From positions 22,988 through 86,987 of the forward strand of contig MWYV01000034.1 of the NCBI GenBank assembly GCA_002050435.1: a DNA stretch of 64,000 nucleotides, in the 5' to 3' direction. The translations under genes and the position numbers were made by a program. Positions within the stretch are counted from its first letter, which is position 1; every line of letters begins with the position of its first letter. Under the pieces are notes generated by a model that was not told the DNA's origin, made no database searches, and saw nothing but the letters and a program-made list of their open reading frames with translations. Positions 39,127 through 49,355 of this stretch are shown one piece after another. The stretch is from Chitinophagales bacterium 33-2 (GTDB lineage Bacteria; Bacteroidota; Bacteroidia; Chitinophagales; Chitinophagaceae).

Positions 39127-39199
39127 TTTGCCGCAAAGGCGGGAAGGCGCAAAGAAGGAACCACGGAGGCACAAAGACACAGAGATTTCACGGAGGGTA
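39127..39199. repeat. Second copy of the CCGCAAAGGCGGGAAGG / CACGGAGGCACAAAGACACAG repeat
   Basis: Direct duplicate of 38968-39058. Confidence 0.85.
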
Positions 39200-39287
39200 T
39201 TCGACAACTGTTCAACCTCTATTCAACCATTGTTCAACAACTGTTCTACAACTGTTCAACAACTGTTCAACAACTGTTCTACCATCT
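39200..39287. repeat. 11-bp-period tandem array, eight units
   Basis: ttcgacaactg ttcaacctcta ttcaaccattg ttcaacaactg ttctacaactg ttcaacaactg ttcaacaactg ttctaccatct. Confidence 0.95.
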
Positions 39288-39698
39288 ATCCATACACAAA
39301 TAAAAATCCCCTCTGAAGAGAAGGGATTATTATTTAAGGCGAGAATTTTTTAATTTTAAATTCTTTTCATAGTCGGACGCCTTTTGCTTTTCAAAGGATT
39401 GGATAGGATTGCGGTTTGACCCGCGGATTCTCTTAGGGTTTGGATAAAAACGGGCTCATTTCATGGATATTGGAGAAATTGATTTTTACCTGGTCTTTTC
39501 ATGGAATTTGGATAGTTGGTTTTGGTTTTCATTGGATTGGGTATCGATCAATTTCTAATACAAATCTAAGGTGGATAATCAGTCTGTGCAATTGGGCTCT
39601 TACCCTATTTTTCCAATATGGTATTTACTTAGTGCCTCGTAAGAAACCCAATAAGGCATTAGAAAAATTACAGAATAAACATGCGTAGATCTACGAAT

Positions 39699-40700
39699 TT
39701 AGCCTGCAACTAACAAACTGCAGCCCCTGATATCACTGTTATTCATCCTTCCCAGCACTTCCACCGAATTTCCTGAATGACGGCCAGCATCATCTGTGGC
39801 AATAAAACTGCAGGAATAAATATTGGCAAGGTCAATGATATTAATGCCTCCTGCCCTCCCTTCTTCCAGGTATTGTAAAGGATCGGTTGGATCCCGGATC
39901 AACAACTTCATCCATGGCGGTGCTACATAGCTGCCATCAACGGCGTATGCCTGGGAAAGCAATTCGGTCATTCCATATTCAGAATAAACCACTTTCAATC
40001 CAAAACCTTTTTTTAAAATTTCATATAATTCCGGTTTGGCCATTTCCTGCTTCCTTCCCTTCATCCCTCCAGTTTCAACAACCGTTGTGTATGCTAACTG
40101 CAAAGGGAATGCTTCCACAAAATCAAGTAATGCATAACTCACTCCAAAAAGGAGGGTCTTTTGCCTTTGGGCCTCCAGCTGTGTAAGTGTTTGATACAGC
40201 TTTTCATAGGCATCGAGGTAAAAGCCACTGTTTACATGGCCACTGGCCTCAACAAGGTCATTTACCATATAAACCAGGGAAGATCCTTTTCTTTCAAGAT
40301 AGGAAGGTAAAAGTCCAAGGATACAATAATCAGAAGGCCTTCCAAAAAACAGCTGAAAACACTGCCTGAAGCTTTTACTGTACAGGGATGTATCTTTTAA
40401 AAAATGTCTGCTGCGCTCCATACCTGTAGTGCCGCTGCTTTCAAAAACCAAAACCGGGTCAAAACGGGTGGTCATCACCTGGTGGGTTTTAAAAAAGGAT
40501 ATCGGAAGAAAGGGAATGGCGTCCAGGACATGCACATTTAATGGATTTCTGCGCAGCGCATCAGAAAACTGCCGGTACAATAAATTGTTATGGTATTGGA
40601 ATTGATATACTTCAAGGGCAATACGCAGGAAGTGTTCATCGTTGCTGATGGAAAATACCTTTTCAGCAAGAATCTGTGATTTAGGTATTTCCGGTGGCAT
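39699..40700 (-). CDS. LuxE/PaaK-family acyl-protein synthetase-like
   Basis: VFESSGTTGMERSRHFL, VVETGGMKGRKQEM, VVYSEYGMTELLSQAY. Confidence 0.85.
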   Translation of the reverse strand: MPPEIPKSQILAEKVFSISNDEHFLRIALEVYQFQYHNNLLYRQFSDALRRNPLNVHVLDAIPFLPISFFKTHQVMTTRFDPVLVFESSGTTGMERSRHFLKDTSLYSKSFRQCFQLFFGRPSDYCILGLLPSYLERKGSSLVYMVNDLVEASGHVNSGFYLDAYEKLYQTLTQLEAQRQKTLLFGVSYALLDFVEAFPLQLAYTTVVETGGMKGRKQEMAKPELYEILKKGFGLKVVYSEYGMTELLSQAYAVDGSYVAPPWMKLLIRDPTDPLQYLEEGRAGGINIIDLANIYSCSFIATDDAGRHSGNSVEVLGRMNNSDIRGCSLLVAG

Positions 40701-40722
40701 AGCTTAAATTTGAATACGATTT

Positions 40723-41178
40723 ATGAAAAAAACAATCTTTTACTTTTTCCTTGTAGCATTGATTATTTCCTGCAGCAAAGATAAATTTGAAACCGTACCC
40801 CAGTTGAGAGTTGTTTCAACCAATACCGACATTGTTCCGGTTAATGGTGTTTTAAGAGTGACGCTTGAATTTACTGATAAAGAAGGCGACGTATCCGATT
40901 CCATTTTTGTGATCAGGCAAAGGTTGAACAAGAAACTGCCCGTTACAAGGCCACCGGTTCCTTATAAAATTCCCCCATATCCTGTAACCACAAAAGGTGA
41001 GATACAAGTGGATCTTGAATACCAGAATGGACTGGTCTTTGGCATCAACGCCATCAATATCCCAGGTTCAAACCCCCAGCAATTTGAAAGAGATACCATG
41101 AACCTGAAGTTCTATGTTAAAGATGCCGCCGGAAATAAAAGCGATACCGCCTTTGTGAGCGTAATTGTGATCAGGTAG
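40723..41178 (+). CDS. Hypothetical lipoprotein
   Basis: Lipobox FFLVALIISCSKDK. Confidence 0.7.
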   Translation: MKKTIFYFFLVALIISCSKDKFETVPQLRVVSTNTDIVPVNGVLRVTLEFTDKEGDVSDSIFVIRQRLNKKLPVTRPPVPYKIPPYPVTTKGEIQVDLEYQNGLVFGINAINIPGSNPQQFERDTMNLKFYVKDAAGNKSDTAFVSVIVIR

Positions 41179-42023
41179 TGCGCTTGCTTAGAAACTGTTT
41201 TAATTTTTTCATTTACTCCAGTATTTTTATTTCCCTAGGTGCAACGCTCATGGCCTGGCAGACTTCCATTTTATTTTCATTTCATCCCCCACTTGCGCTG
41301 TTTGGTTTTATATTTTCCGGCACCATGGCTTCCTATAATTTTCATTGGTTACTTACTGCGGATCCCGTAGTGCCATCAGAAAGAATGAGCTGGAATGTTC
41401 ACAACAAAAAACTGCATGCTTCCCTTACCATTGCGGCGCTGCTTTTCGCCGCATTTTTTAGTTTTTTTCTGGTCCGGCATTTTTTGCTTCTTGCACTCAC
41501 CGGCTTTCTTACCTTTTTATATTCTGCACCCAAAATTCCTTTTCCTGCATTTCGCTTTTTAAAAACCATCGCTATTGGAAAAACATTTTTCCTGGCCTTA
41601 GCATGGACCCATGTCACTGTTTTGCTCCCCCTGCTTATCTCCGGTTATCATTTAGAAACGGTGTCTATGCTTTTTTTACTGAACCGCTTCCTGTTCATAT
41701 ATGCCATCTGCATCATTTTCGATTTCAGGGACAGGGAAGCAGACCGCAGGGAACAGATTCGGTCCCTGGTCACGGTTTTAAGTGAACAATCCATTAACAG
41801 GCTTTTTTGGAGCTGTATCATTGTTTTCTTCATCACTTCAACGATGCTTTTTCAATACCAGGAGCCCTGGGAAGTGGTCCTGCTTACTTTACCGGCAATA
41901 CCCCTCAGCCTGCTTTTTAATTATTTTAAAAGGCACCGTTCAGACTACCTCTACTATTTTGTTTTAGACGGGATCATGATCTTGTCGGCAGCAATGCTGG
42001 TTTTAGCTAAATTTGCCCGATAA
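41178..42023 (+). CDS. UbiA-like polytopic membrane protein (prenyltransferase-like)
   Basis: Multiple TM helices; YAICIIFDFRDREADRREQIRSLV resembles the second Asp motif of UbiA; GTG start overlapping upstream gene. Confidence 0.6.
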   Translation: MRLLRNCFNFFIYSSIFISLGATLMAWQTSILFSFHPPLALFGFIFSGTMASYNFHWLLTADPVVPSERMSWNVHNKKLHASLTIAALLFAAFFSFFLVRHFLLLALTGFLTFLYSAPKIPFPAFRFLKTIAIGKTFFLALAWTHVTVLLPLLISGYHLETVSMLFLLNRFLFIYAICIIFDFRDREADRREQIRSLVTVLSEQSINRLFWSCIIVFFITSTMLFQYQEPWEVVLLTLPAIPLSLLFNYFKRHRSDYLYYFVLDGIMILSAAMLVLAKFAR

Positions 42024-42031
42024 ATTGAAGC

Positions 42032-43141
42032 ATGGCAAAAGCGGGTAAAAAGAAACAGGGAACTGTTATCAATGATCAATCTCTTTCATTTTTCAGAAAT
42101 TATATTAATACACCTTCACCGGTAGGTTTTGAATTCAGGGGGCAAAAACTCTGGATGGAATACATAAAACCATATGTGGACGAAGTATTTACAGATCCTT
42201 ATGGTTCTGCTGTAGGCGTCATCAATCCAAAGCACCCTTTTAAAGTGGTGATTGAAGCGCATGTAGATGAGATCAGCTGGTTTGTAAATTATGTGACCAA
42301 TGAAGGCCTGATCTACCTTAAAAGAAATGGCGGCGTGGATCACCAGATCGCACCGGGACAGCGGGTGTGGATACATGGTAAAAAAGGGCAGGTGAAAGCC
42401 GTTTTTGGCTGGCCGGCCATTCACACAAGGATCGGTAATGCTGAAAAGGAACCCGTAGCTAAAGTTGAGAATCTTTTCCTGGATACCGGCGCAAGGAGTA
42501 AAAAAGAGCTGGAAGACCTGGGCGTACACATTGGTGCCGTGGTTACCTACCAGGATGGTTTTGACGAACTGGCATTTGATTATTATATAGGCAGGGCATT
42601 TGATAACCGCATCGGCGGATTTATGATCGCTGAAGTAGCAAGATTATTGAAGGAAAATAAAAAGAAACTTCCATTTGGTTTATACGTGGTGAATGCCGTT
42701 CAGGAAGAGATCGGGTTACGCGGAGCAGAAATGATTGCACGCAGGATCAAACCCAATGTAGCCATCATTACCGATGTAACACATGATACTACAACACCGA
42801 TGATCAATAAAGTTGTTGAAGGCGAAACCAGTTGTGGTAAAGGCCCTTCACTTTCTTATGGGCCGGCAGTGCACAATAAACTGTTGGAGCTGGTGGAAGC
42901 TGTTGCTAAAAAAAGCGGCATCCCGGTTCAATTAAGAGCAGTTTCCAGGAGTACGGGCACCGATACCGACTCATTTGCCTATGCAAATGATGGTTGTCCG
43001 TCGGTGCTGATCTCCATTCCACTCCGGTACATGCATACAACGGTTGAAATGTTACATAAAAGCGATATTGAGCAAACCATTCAATTGATGTATGAAACTC
43101 TATTAACTTTGACACCTGAAACCAATTTCAGCTATTTCTAA
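42032..43141 (+). CDS. M42-family metallopeptidase
   Basis: IEAHVDEISWFV, RAFDNRIGGF, NAVQEEIGLRGAEM, RSTGTDTDSFAYANDGCPSVLISIPLRYMHTTVE. Confidence 0.93.
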   Translation: MAKAGKKKQGTVINDQSLSFFRNYINTPSPVGFEFRGQKLWMEYIKPYVDEVFTDPYGSAVGVINPKHPFKVVIEAHVDEISWFVNYVTNEGLIYLKRNGGVDHQIAPGQRVWIHGKKGQVKAVFGWPAIHTRIGNAEKEPVAKVENLFLDTGARSKKELEDLGVHIGAVVTYQDGFDELAFDYYIGRAFDNRIGGFMIAEVARLLKENKKKLPFGLYVVNAVQEEIGLRGAEMIARRIKPNVAIITDVTHDTTTPMINKVVEGETSCGKGPSLSYGPAVHNKLLELVEAVAKKSGIPVQLRAVSRSTGTDTDSFAYANDGCPSVLISIPLRYMHTTVEMLHKSDIEQTIQLMYETLLTLTPETNFSYF

Positions 43142-43293
43142 TGCAGTTATTTTTATTATATATCGATCCGGGAAGTGGAAGTTATCTTTTGCAGGCCCTT
43201 GTTGCAGCAGCAATGGGACTTGGTTTTTTTCTGAAAACTTCCTGGTGGAGGATTAAGATGTTCTTCAACAAAAAGAAAGGTTCAGAATCTTAA
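43141..43293 (+). CDS. 50-aa membrane microprotein with YIDPGSGSYLLQ motif (absent from supplied ORF track)
   Basis: MQLFLLYIDPGSGSYLLQALVAAAMGLGFFLKTSWWRIKMFFNKKKGSES; ATG overlaps the stop of the upstream gene. Confidence 0.75.
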   Translation: MQLFLLYIDPGSGSYLLQALVAAAMGLGFFLKTSWWRIKMFFNKKKGSES

Positions 43294-44373
43294 ATGATCA
43301 TTGATATAATTAATTCCGTTTGAATGGTATTCTTTGTTGAATACCATTTTTGTTTCGGTATCTTTTATCGAAGACTCCATTTCATGCTGAAGTGTTTGTA
43401 ATTGGTTCATATAACCTGCCAGTTCATTCATTGCTCCTGGCAACACAGCTTTTCCAACCTGGTACCGGAAACGGTTTTCAAGTGGTTCAATATTTAATTT
43501 TTGCCAACTATGATTCTGTTGTTTGAGTGGGGTGTCGATAAAAATTACCGGTCTTCCTGTGCTGAATGCAAATTCAAATGCAATTCCGGATCTGTCTGTA
43601 ATGAGGATGGCCGATTCAGAAAAATGATTATAAACCGATGGCGAAAGATCAATGTGAATGCTTCCTTTTGCTGATTGTTCCTCTATTTTCTTCCATTGCT
43701 TTGGTTTTCGTTTGATGAATTCGGGGTGCGGTCTCAGCCAAATTTCCATGCGTATATTTTTAAAGATCTCCAACAAAGGAAATATATGTTGATTCAATAA
43801 ACCTTCCTCATACCAGCTCGGAGCCACCAGGATCTTTTTTAGTGGAACTTCACCTGGCTGGCTTTTCATTTGCTCCAGGAAAGGATAACCATAAGAAACC
43901 AATTCTTTAGGTGGTAATGAAAATAACAACTCCCTTTTGCTGATCTCTTCCACTTGTTGGGGACCGGTGCAAAAAACTGCATCATAATAATCAAATGCAT
44001 TTTCCCTGTATTGCTGGTGTGTGCTTACCAAAGCATGAAAAACATAAATGTATTTACCAACCCTTTCGGATCTTTTATAAAGAAAGTTTTGCAGATCAGG
44101 CATTGTCATGACCATTACGTCGGCTTGTAATTTTGGAAATGCACCTGCCAGTGTTGCATTCAAATAAAATCCTTCCACTCTTTTATCCTGCAAAACAGGA
44201 TCCTGTTTATCGGAACTTATATAGGCAATGCGTACTCCTTTTTGCCCCGCAAAAGCATTAAAAAGGTGTTCGATGTATTGAAAATAATAATGGGTTTCAA
44301 CAAAAAATATAATGTTGAACTTTTGATCCACCAGTTTTTGAACCCTTTTAAATTCACTGAAAATTGAAAACAT
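43282..44373 (-). CDS. CDP-glycerol glycerophosphotransferase-family protein
   Basis: ILVAPSWYEEGLL, IWLRPHPEF, ILITDRSGIAFEFAFSTGRPVIFID. Confidence 0.85.
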   Translation of the reverse strand: MFSIFSEFKRVQKLVDQKFNIIFFVETHYYFQYIEHLFNAFAGQKGVRIAYISSDKQDPVLQDKRVEGFYLNATLAGAFPKLQADVMVMTMPDLQNFLYKRSERVGKYIYVFHALVSTHQQYRENAFDYYDAVFCTGPQQVEEISKRELLFSLPPKELVSYGYPFLEQMKSQPGEVPLKKILVAPSWYEEGLLNQHIFPLLEIFKNIRMEIWLRPHPEFIKRKPKQWKKIEEQSAKGSIHIDLSPSVYNHFSESAILITDRSGIAFEFAFSTGRPVIFIDTPLKQQNHSWQKLNIEPLENRFRYQVGKAVLPGAMNELAGYMNQLQTLQHEMESSIKDTETKMVFNKEYHSNGINYINDHLRF

Positions 44374-44374
44374 A

Positions 44375-45400
44375 TCAGGTTAAATATTGCGCTAACAGTT
44401 CAATTATTTTTTGGCTGTCGTAAGGTTTTGGATTGTTTGCGAATCTTTCCAAATTTACTGAACCCACCAGCTTTTCAATGTCGATCCGCCCCACATTCAA
44501 ATCCGGTAAGGTTTGTATCAGTCCACAACTTTTAAAAAAACCGCTGCAAAATTCATAAGCTTCCAATGAAGAAGCAACACCCAAAGCATTGTAAATTTTT
44601 TTGAGTTGTGGTGGTGATGCCGATTCATTATACAAAAAGAAAACCGGAAGAAAGAGCGCAACAGCTTGTCCATGTGGCACCTGGTGTTGGGCCGTGAGAT
44701 AATAGGAAAGTGCATGCGGTCCGGTAGTGCGGGTAATGGCAATCGCCTTTCCAGATAAATAAGCGGCTTCCAGCATTTGCCTTCCTGCATCCGGGTCTGC
44801 CCCCTGCACATAAGCGAACATATTCTCCCTTGCTATTTGAATTCCGTCCAGTGCAAAACTTTCTGATTGCAGCGTAGATCGCTTATTCCAAATCGATTCT
44901 ATACACTGAGAAAAACAATCTGCGGCAGAAACAGCTTTTTGTTTCCCGGGCAGATCCAACAACAGCAATGGATCCAGCACCACAATACCTGGTAATAAAA
45001 AATCAGCTTCGAGAGAGCTCTTTTCCAATGAATGATAAAACACAGCAAATGGTGTGGCCTCACTTCCCGATCCTGCCGTTGTGGGAACTGCAATAAAACA
45101 TGTTTCTATTAAATGATTATGGTGAATAATCCCTTTGGCATAATCGATCACTCTTCCTCCGCCTATAGCAATGACCACATCAGGCGTATTTACTTTGGGA
45201 ATTGCATGCAGTTGCAAAATTCCAGCTGGTGTAAAAATAACCTCCACCGATTGATGCAATTGCTGCAATTGTAAAACGATGGAATTTCCCGGTGCGTGGT
45301 TTCCTTGTACAACCAGGATGTTTTGTGCCTGTTTTATTTGCGCAAGGTTCGCAATCAGCAAGCTGCCTGCTCCCCTATATACTTCCTGCGCCTTCATCAC
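44375..45400 (-). CDS. Iron-containing alcohol dehydrogenase, probable phosphonoacetaldehyde reductase
   Basis: GGGRVIDYAKGI, PTTAGSGSEATPFAVF, GPHALSYYLTAQHQVPHGQAVAL; overlaps ppd. Confidence 0.85.
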   Translation of the reverse strand: MMKAQEVYRGAGSLLIANLAQIKQAQNILVVQGNHAPGNSIVLQLQQLHQSVEVIFTPAGILQLHAIPKVNTPDVVIAIGGGRVIDYAKGIIHHNHLIETCFIAVPTTAGSGSEATPFAVFYHSLEKSSLEADFLLPGIVVLDPLLLLDLPGKQKAVSAADCFSQCIESIWNKRSTLQSESFALDGIQIARENMFAYVQGADPDAGRQMLEAAYLSGKAIAITRTTGPHALSYYLTAQHQVPHGQAVALFLPVFFLYNESASPPQLKKIYNALGVASSLEAYEFCSGFFKSCGLIQTLPDLNVGRIDIEKLVGSVNLERFANNPKPYDSQKIIELLAQYLT

Positions 45401-46496
45401 CTTTTGATTGTTTCATTTGCGCCATAAAATTACGCTTTGCTTCCGAAGGAGCTGCTGTGGGTCGTGGAAGTGATACGTCTGTTTTGGTATTGATCCTGAT
45501 TTCAATAAAACCCTGTCTGGACCCTCCAACATTTTTTAAATCTTCTGCTGTGCTGCAACTGATGGCATTCAAACCGCAACCTTTTGCGATGGTTACAAAG
45601 TCAATATCAAAACCCGCAGTGGGTTGTCCACCCACGGACTGATGTGCGCCATTATTCAACAGTATATATTGCAGATTTGAAATTCCGGCAGCCGTTGCCA
45701 GCGCGCCCATGTGCATCAGCAGACTTCCATCGCCATCCAGCACGATGACACGTTCATTTCTGTTTGTAGCCAATGTAGTTGCCAGGCTTAACACATGTCC
45801 CATGGCACCTACATTCAAAAAATAGCGGCCGATCTTTTTTCTTTCCTGGTTGATCTTATAAAATACTCTTCCGATCTTACCGGTAGTACAAAGCACGATG
45901 TCGGAAGGCTGCCAGTTTTCATATAACAGCGCTATAGCCTGGGCAGAACTTAATTCCAGCTGATTATCACCATAACCTTTCCCGCTTTCAAAAACTCCTG
46001 CTCCTACTAATATTGCAACCGGCTGCAAACCGGATTTCGCTTTTTGTATGATGGATCTCAATGCAGATTTCCAATCATCCTGCAGTTCTTTTTCCAGGAC
46101 AACAAATGGTATCTCAAGAACATTGAGGAGGTCTTTATTTATGCGCCCCATTTTTACATGTTGCGGCTCGTCTTTGGTTCCAGGTTTACCCCGCCAACCA
46201 ATCACCATCACTACAGGAATACCATAGACCTCCGCATCGCAAAGCGATGTAAGTGGATTGATCAGGTTGCCCAGGCCGGAATTCTGAAGATAAACAAGCG
46301 CTGTTTTTCCTGTAGCCAGATGATAACCCGAAGCACTGGCAAGGGCAGCACCTTCATTTACTGCAATTTTATGTGTGATCCTTTCGTCATGGTCAAACCC
46401 CTGAATGAATCCACTTAATAATGAATCCGGCACGCCGGTACAAAAATGAATTTCATTTTCTATCAATTCATTAATAAATGCTCCTGGATCGATCAT
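45375..46496 (-). CDS. ppd: Phosphonopyruvate decarboxylase
   Basis: TPP enzyme: CTGVPDSLL, NEGAALASASGYHLATGK, LDGDGSLLMHMGALATA. Confidence 0.92.
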   Translation of the reverse strand: MIDPGAFINELIENEIHFCTGVPDSLLSGFIQGFDHDERITHKIAVNEGAALASASGYHLATGKTALVYLQNSGLGNLINPLTSLCDAEVYGIPVVMVIGWRGKPGTKDEPQHVKMGRINKDLLNVLEIPFVVLEKELQDDWKSALRSIIQKAKSGLQPVAILVGAGVFESGKGYGDNQLELSSAQAIALLYENWQPSDIVLCTTGKIGRVFYKINQERKKIGRYFLNVGAMGHVLSLATTLATNRNERVIVLDGDGSLLMHMGALATAAGISNLQYILLNNGAHQSVGGQPTAGFDIDFVTIAKGCGLNAISCSTAEDLKNVGGSRQGFIEIRINTKTDVSLPRPTAAPSEAKRNFMAQMKQSKGDEGAGSI

Positions 46497-46498
46497 GG

Positions 46499-47794
46499 TC
46501 AGCGAATCAATTTAAAAAAATCAGGAATGGAGATCGTATTTTTTTCTGCAGGCAACGACATGCGGTTTTCCAAAATTGACAATGCCGTTTGTTTCATGGC
46601 CGGGTAAGCACTGCGCAGCAGGTGGTTGGCCTGAATCACGATATTAAAACCCGCGGTTTGAAGTTCATTCCAATCAATACCATTATAAATAGTAGGTACG
46701 GCCACCAATGGAACATGTGGCGCCCATTGCCTGAATGCTCTGGCAAATTCCAGTATTTCCTTTCCATCCTTTTGTTTACTATGAATCATGATGCCACTGC
46801 TGCCTGCTGCCACATAGGCTTTGGCTCTTGCCAGTGCATCATCCATTCCTTTTCCAAGTATGAGGCTTTCGATCCTTGAAATGATCATGAAGTCCTCTGT
46901 AACCCTTGCATCCAAACCGGTTTTTAACTTCTGGCAAAAATCTTCAATAAAATCCTGCTCATGAACGGAGGATTCATCAAGCAAAGAATTTTTTTTCTGC
47001 CCGATCTTGTCTTCAATAATCACAGCTGAAACGCCCAGTCGTTCAAGTGAACGGACCATAAAAGGAAACTGGTCGATGCGTCCACCAGTGTCACCATCAA
47101 AAATAATGGGCTTGGTGGTAACCTCCAGGATCGCATTTACGGTTTGAAGCCTGGAGGTAAAATCAATAGCTTCCGTATCTGGTTTGCCTTTTGAAAAACT
47201 ATCTGTCAGACTGCTTAACCAGATGGCGTCAAATTCTGAAGGCTTCCCGCTTTCATCAACAAAAACCGTTTCTTCCACGATCAATCCGCTCAATCCATTA
47301 TGCGCTTCAAGTGCAGTGGCCATAGGTTTTACAGACAGAATTCTTTTCAACCTTTTTAACCGGTTGTCTGGCGTTATGCCTGTTTCTTTAATGGATTGTT
47401 GTATTAGGGTAGAACTGATACCAGCTGAATAAGGAATTTCTACCAACTCACCATTCCATTCTTTTAAAACTTCCACCACTTTTTTGCGGGTGGATTGTTG
47501 TATGCTATTTTTCCAGTCGTCACCATGAACTACAAAATCGGGTTGATATTTCCTGAGATTGGATTCATAATCCAGGGTGGTCTGCACCACCACTTCGTCA
47601 ACATGTTTCAGGTTCTCAATGATCTCCTTTCTTTGTTCAAAACTGAGATAAGGTACCCGCTTATAGGTGGCAATGGCTTCATCGGTCAATAACCCGATCA
47701 TGACCTTTCCAAGTGATTTACCCTTTTTAATGATGTTCAGATGCCCCGTGTGTATCAGGTCGGCGCTCATTGCTATATAAACCAGTTTCTCCAT
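46499..47794 (-). CDS. pepM: Phosphoenolpyruvate mutase with N-terminal cytidylyltransferase domain
   Basis: N-term [21 protein letters not shown]-mutase signature [10 protein letters not shown] (EDKX5NS); start trimmed to [10 protein letters not shown]. Confidence 0.95.
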   Translation of the reverse strand: MEKLVYIAMSADLIHTGHLNIIKKGKSLGKVMIGLLTDEAIATYKRVPYLSFEQRKEIIENLKHVDEVVVQTTLDYESNLRKYQPDFVVHGDDWKNSIQQSTRKKVVEVLKEWNGELVEIPYSAGISSTLIQQSIKETGITPDNRLKRLKRILSVKPMATALEAHNGLSGLIVEETVFVDESGKPSEFDAIWLSSLTDSFSKGKPDTEAIDFTSRLQTVNAILEVTTKPIIFDGDTGGRIDQFPFMVRSLERLGVSAVIIEDKIGQKKNSLLDESSVHEQDFIEDFCQKLKTGLDARVTEDFMIISRIESLILGKGMDDALARAKAYVAAGSSGIMIHSKQKDGKEILEFARAFRQWAPHVPLVAVPTIYNGIDWNELQTAGFNIVIQANHLLRSAYPAMKQTALSILENRMSLPAEKNTISIPDFFKLIR

Positions 47795-47873
47795 AATTCG
47801 GGCTAATAGCAGCAAAGAAAAACTTTATTCTTAATTTGTCGCTTTTTAAAACTTATTTCCTTTTTTGCCTTTC

Positions 47874-49355
47874 ATGAATCAATTGTTACGTCGATATCAA
47901 AGCTTTCCATTTTATATACTGCTCCTCCCCCTTTATTTTGTGTTTCATGGATTTGTAGTGAATCATCCCATCATCCCGGTGGGTGTAAGCCTGGTGTTGC
48001 TGATGGAATACCTGGGATATTCGGTGCTGCTTTCCCTGTTTTTTTTCCTTTTAATCCGATCCTGGCGACCCGCTTTCCTACTTGCTTTTATGGTGCTGGC
48101 CTTCCATATATTCTTTGGTCCTCTTCATGATTTTTTAAAATCTTTTGCTGATCAAACTTTTCTTGTAAAATACCTTTTCCTTTTGCCTCTGGCGCTCCTC
48201 GTTTTTTTATTTCTTTTGGTCAGGTTCAGAAAAAAGAAGTTTGCTTTCAAAACGCTGACCCTTTATTTAAATTTACTGTTGCTGGTTTTCATCCTGATAG
48301 ATGTTGTTACCCTTTCGTTTTCTACAGGAAGGGAGGATAAAGCGCACCATAAAATCAAATTGGTAGCCTGTGGGCGTTGTGATCAACCAGATATTTTTCT
48401 CATCATTGCTGATGGGTATTCAGGAAAAATTCCTCTGCAGGAACATTTTCGATTTGATAACAGCTTTTTTGAAAATCAAATGCGCCAACGCGGATTTCAT
48501 GTGGTGGACAGTACCATCAGCAATTACAATTACACGCCCTTTACTATGGCCTCTATTTTTTCGATGGATTATTTGCAAGGTTTAGAAAAAAGCAACCGGA
48601 GCCTTTCTGATCGCAGCATCTGTTTTAAATTGATCAACGACAACCCGGTGGTTGATTTTTTTAAACAACAGGGTTACCATACACTCAATTTCGGCATATT
48701 CCGTTTTGCTGATGATTTGCCTTACCGTTCCACTTCATTTTATAAATCAGGCACAGACCTGATCAGGGAACAAACTTTATTTACGCGAATGACAAGAGAT
48801 ATCCGGTTTAATCTGGTTACGAAGTTAAAGATCCGGTCAGAGATTGAAAGAATGGCTTATTATAATCTTGAAATAACACAGGACCTTTACAACCGGACAT
48901 GGAATGAAATTGCAAAACCTTCTGTTACAGCTCCTCGGTTTGTTTACACCCACCTTGAAATGCCACACTATCCTTATTATTTCGACAGCAAGGGAAAACC
49001 AAATGCCCTGGAAGATCTGGAAGAGTCCAGGCAGGTGGATGAGCGGCTTTATATTGAATTCCTTCAATATACCAATCAGAAAATTCTCAAACTTACAGAC
49101 CATATCATGAAGCATGCGCAAACCCCACCTTTGATCATGTTGATGAGTGATCATGCTTTCAGGGAATACGCGAATGATTCGGTTGATCATAAATACCATT
49201 TTATGAACCTGAACATGGTAAAACTTCCCAATAAAAACTATGAGGGATTTTACGCGGGCATGTCAACGGTGAATCAGTTTCGGGTGGTATTGAACACGCA
49301 ATTCAGACAACAACTACCTTTATTAAAAGATTCTACAATTTATTTGAACCGCTGA
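47874..49355 (+). CDS. Sulfatase/LTA-synthase-like membrane phosphotransferase/hydrolase
   Basis: N-terminal TM helices then DIFLIIADGYSGK..., NYNYTPFTMASIFSM, MLMSDHAFREY. Confidence 0.75.
   Translation: MNQLLRRYQSFPFYILLLPLYFVFHGFVVNHPIIPVGVSLVLLMEYLGYSVLLSLFFFLLIRSWRPAFLLAFMVLAFHIFFGPLHDFLKSFADQTFLVKYLFLLPLALLVFLFLLVRFRKKKFAFKTLTLYLNLLLLVFILIDVVTLSFSTGREDKAHHKIKLVACGRCDQPDIFLIIADGYSGKIPLQEHFRFDNSFFENQMRQRGFHVVDSTISNYNYTPFTMASIFSMDYLQGLEKSNRSLSDRSICFKLINDNPVVDFFKQQGYHTLNFGIFRFADDLPYRSTSFYKSGTDLIREQTLFTRMTRDIRFNLVTKLKIRSEIERMAYYNLEITQDLYNRTWNEIAKPSVTAPRFVYTHLEMPHYPYYFDSKGKPNALEDLEESRQVDERLYIEFLQYTNQKILKLTDHIMKHAQTPPLIMLMSDHAFREYANDSVDHKYHFMNLNMVKLPNKNYEGFYAGMSTVNQFRVVLNTQFRQQLPLLKDSTIYLNR

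Noticed and set aside
38990-39316. ORFs 38990..39316(+) and 39013..39303(+)
   Set aside because: Translate the 11-bp arrays and CACGGAGGCACAAAG repeats; 11 bp is not a codon multiple and frames drift.
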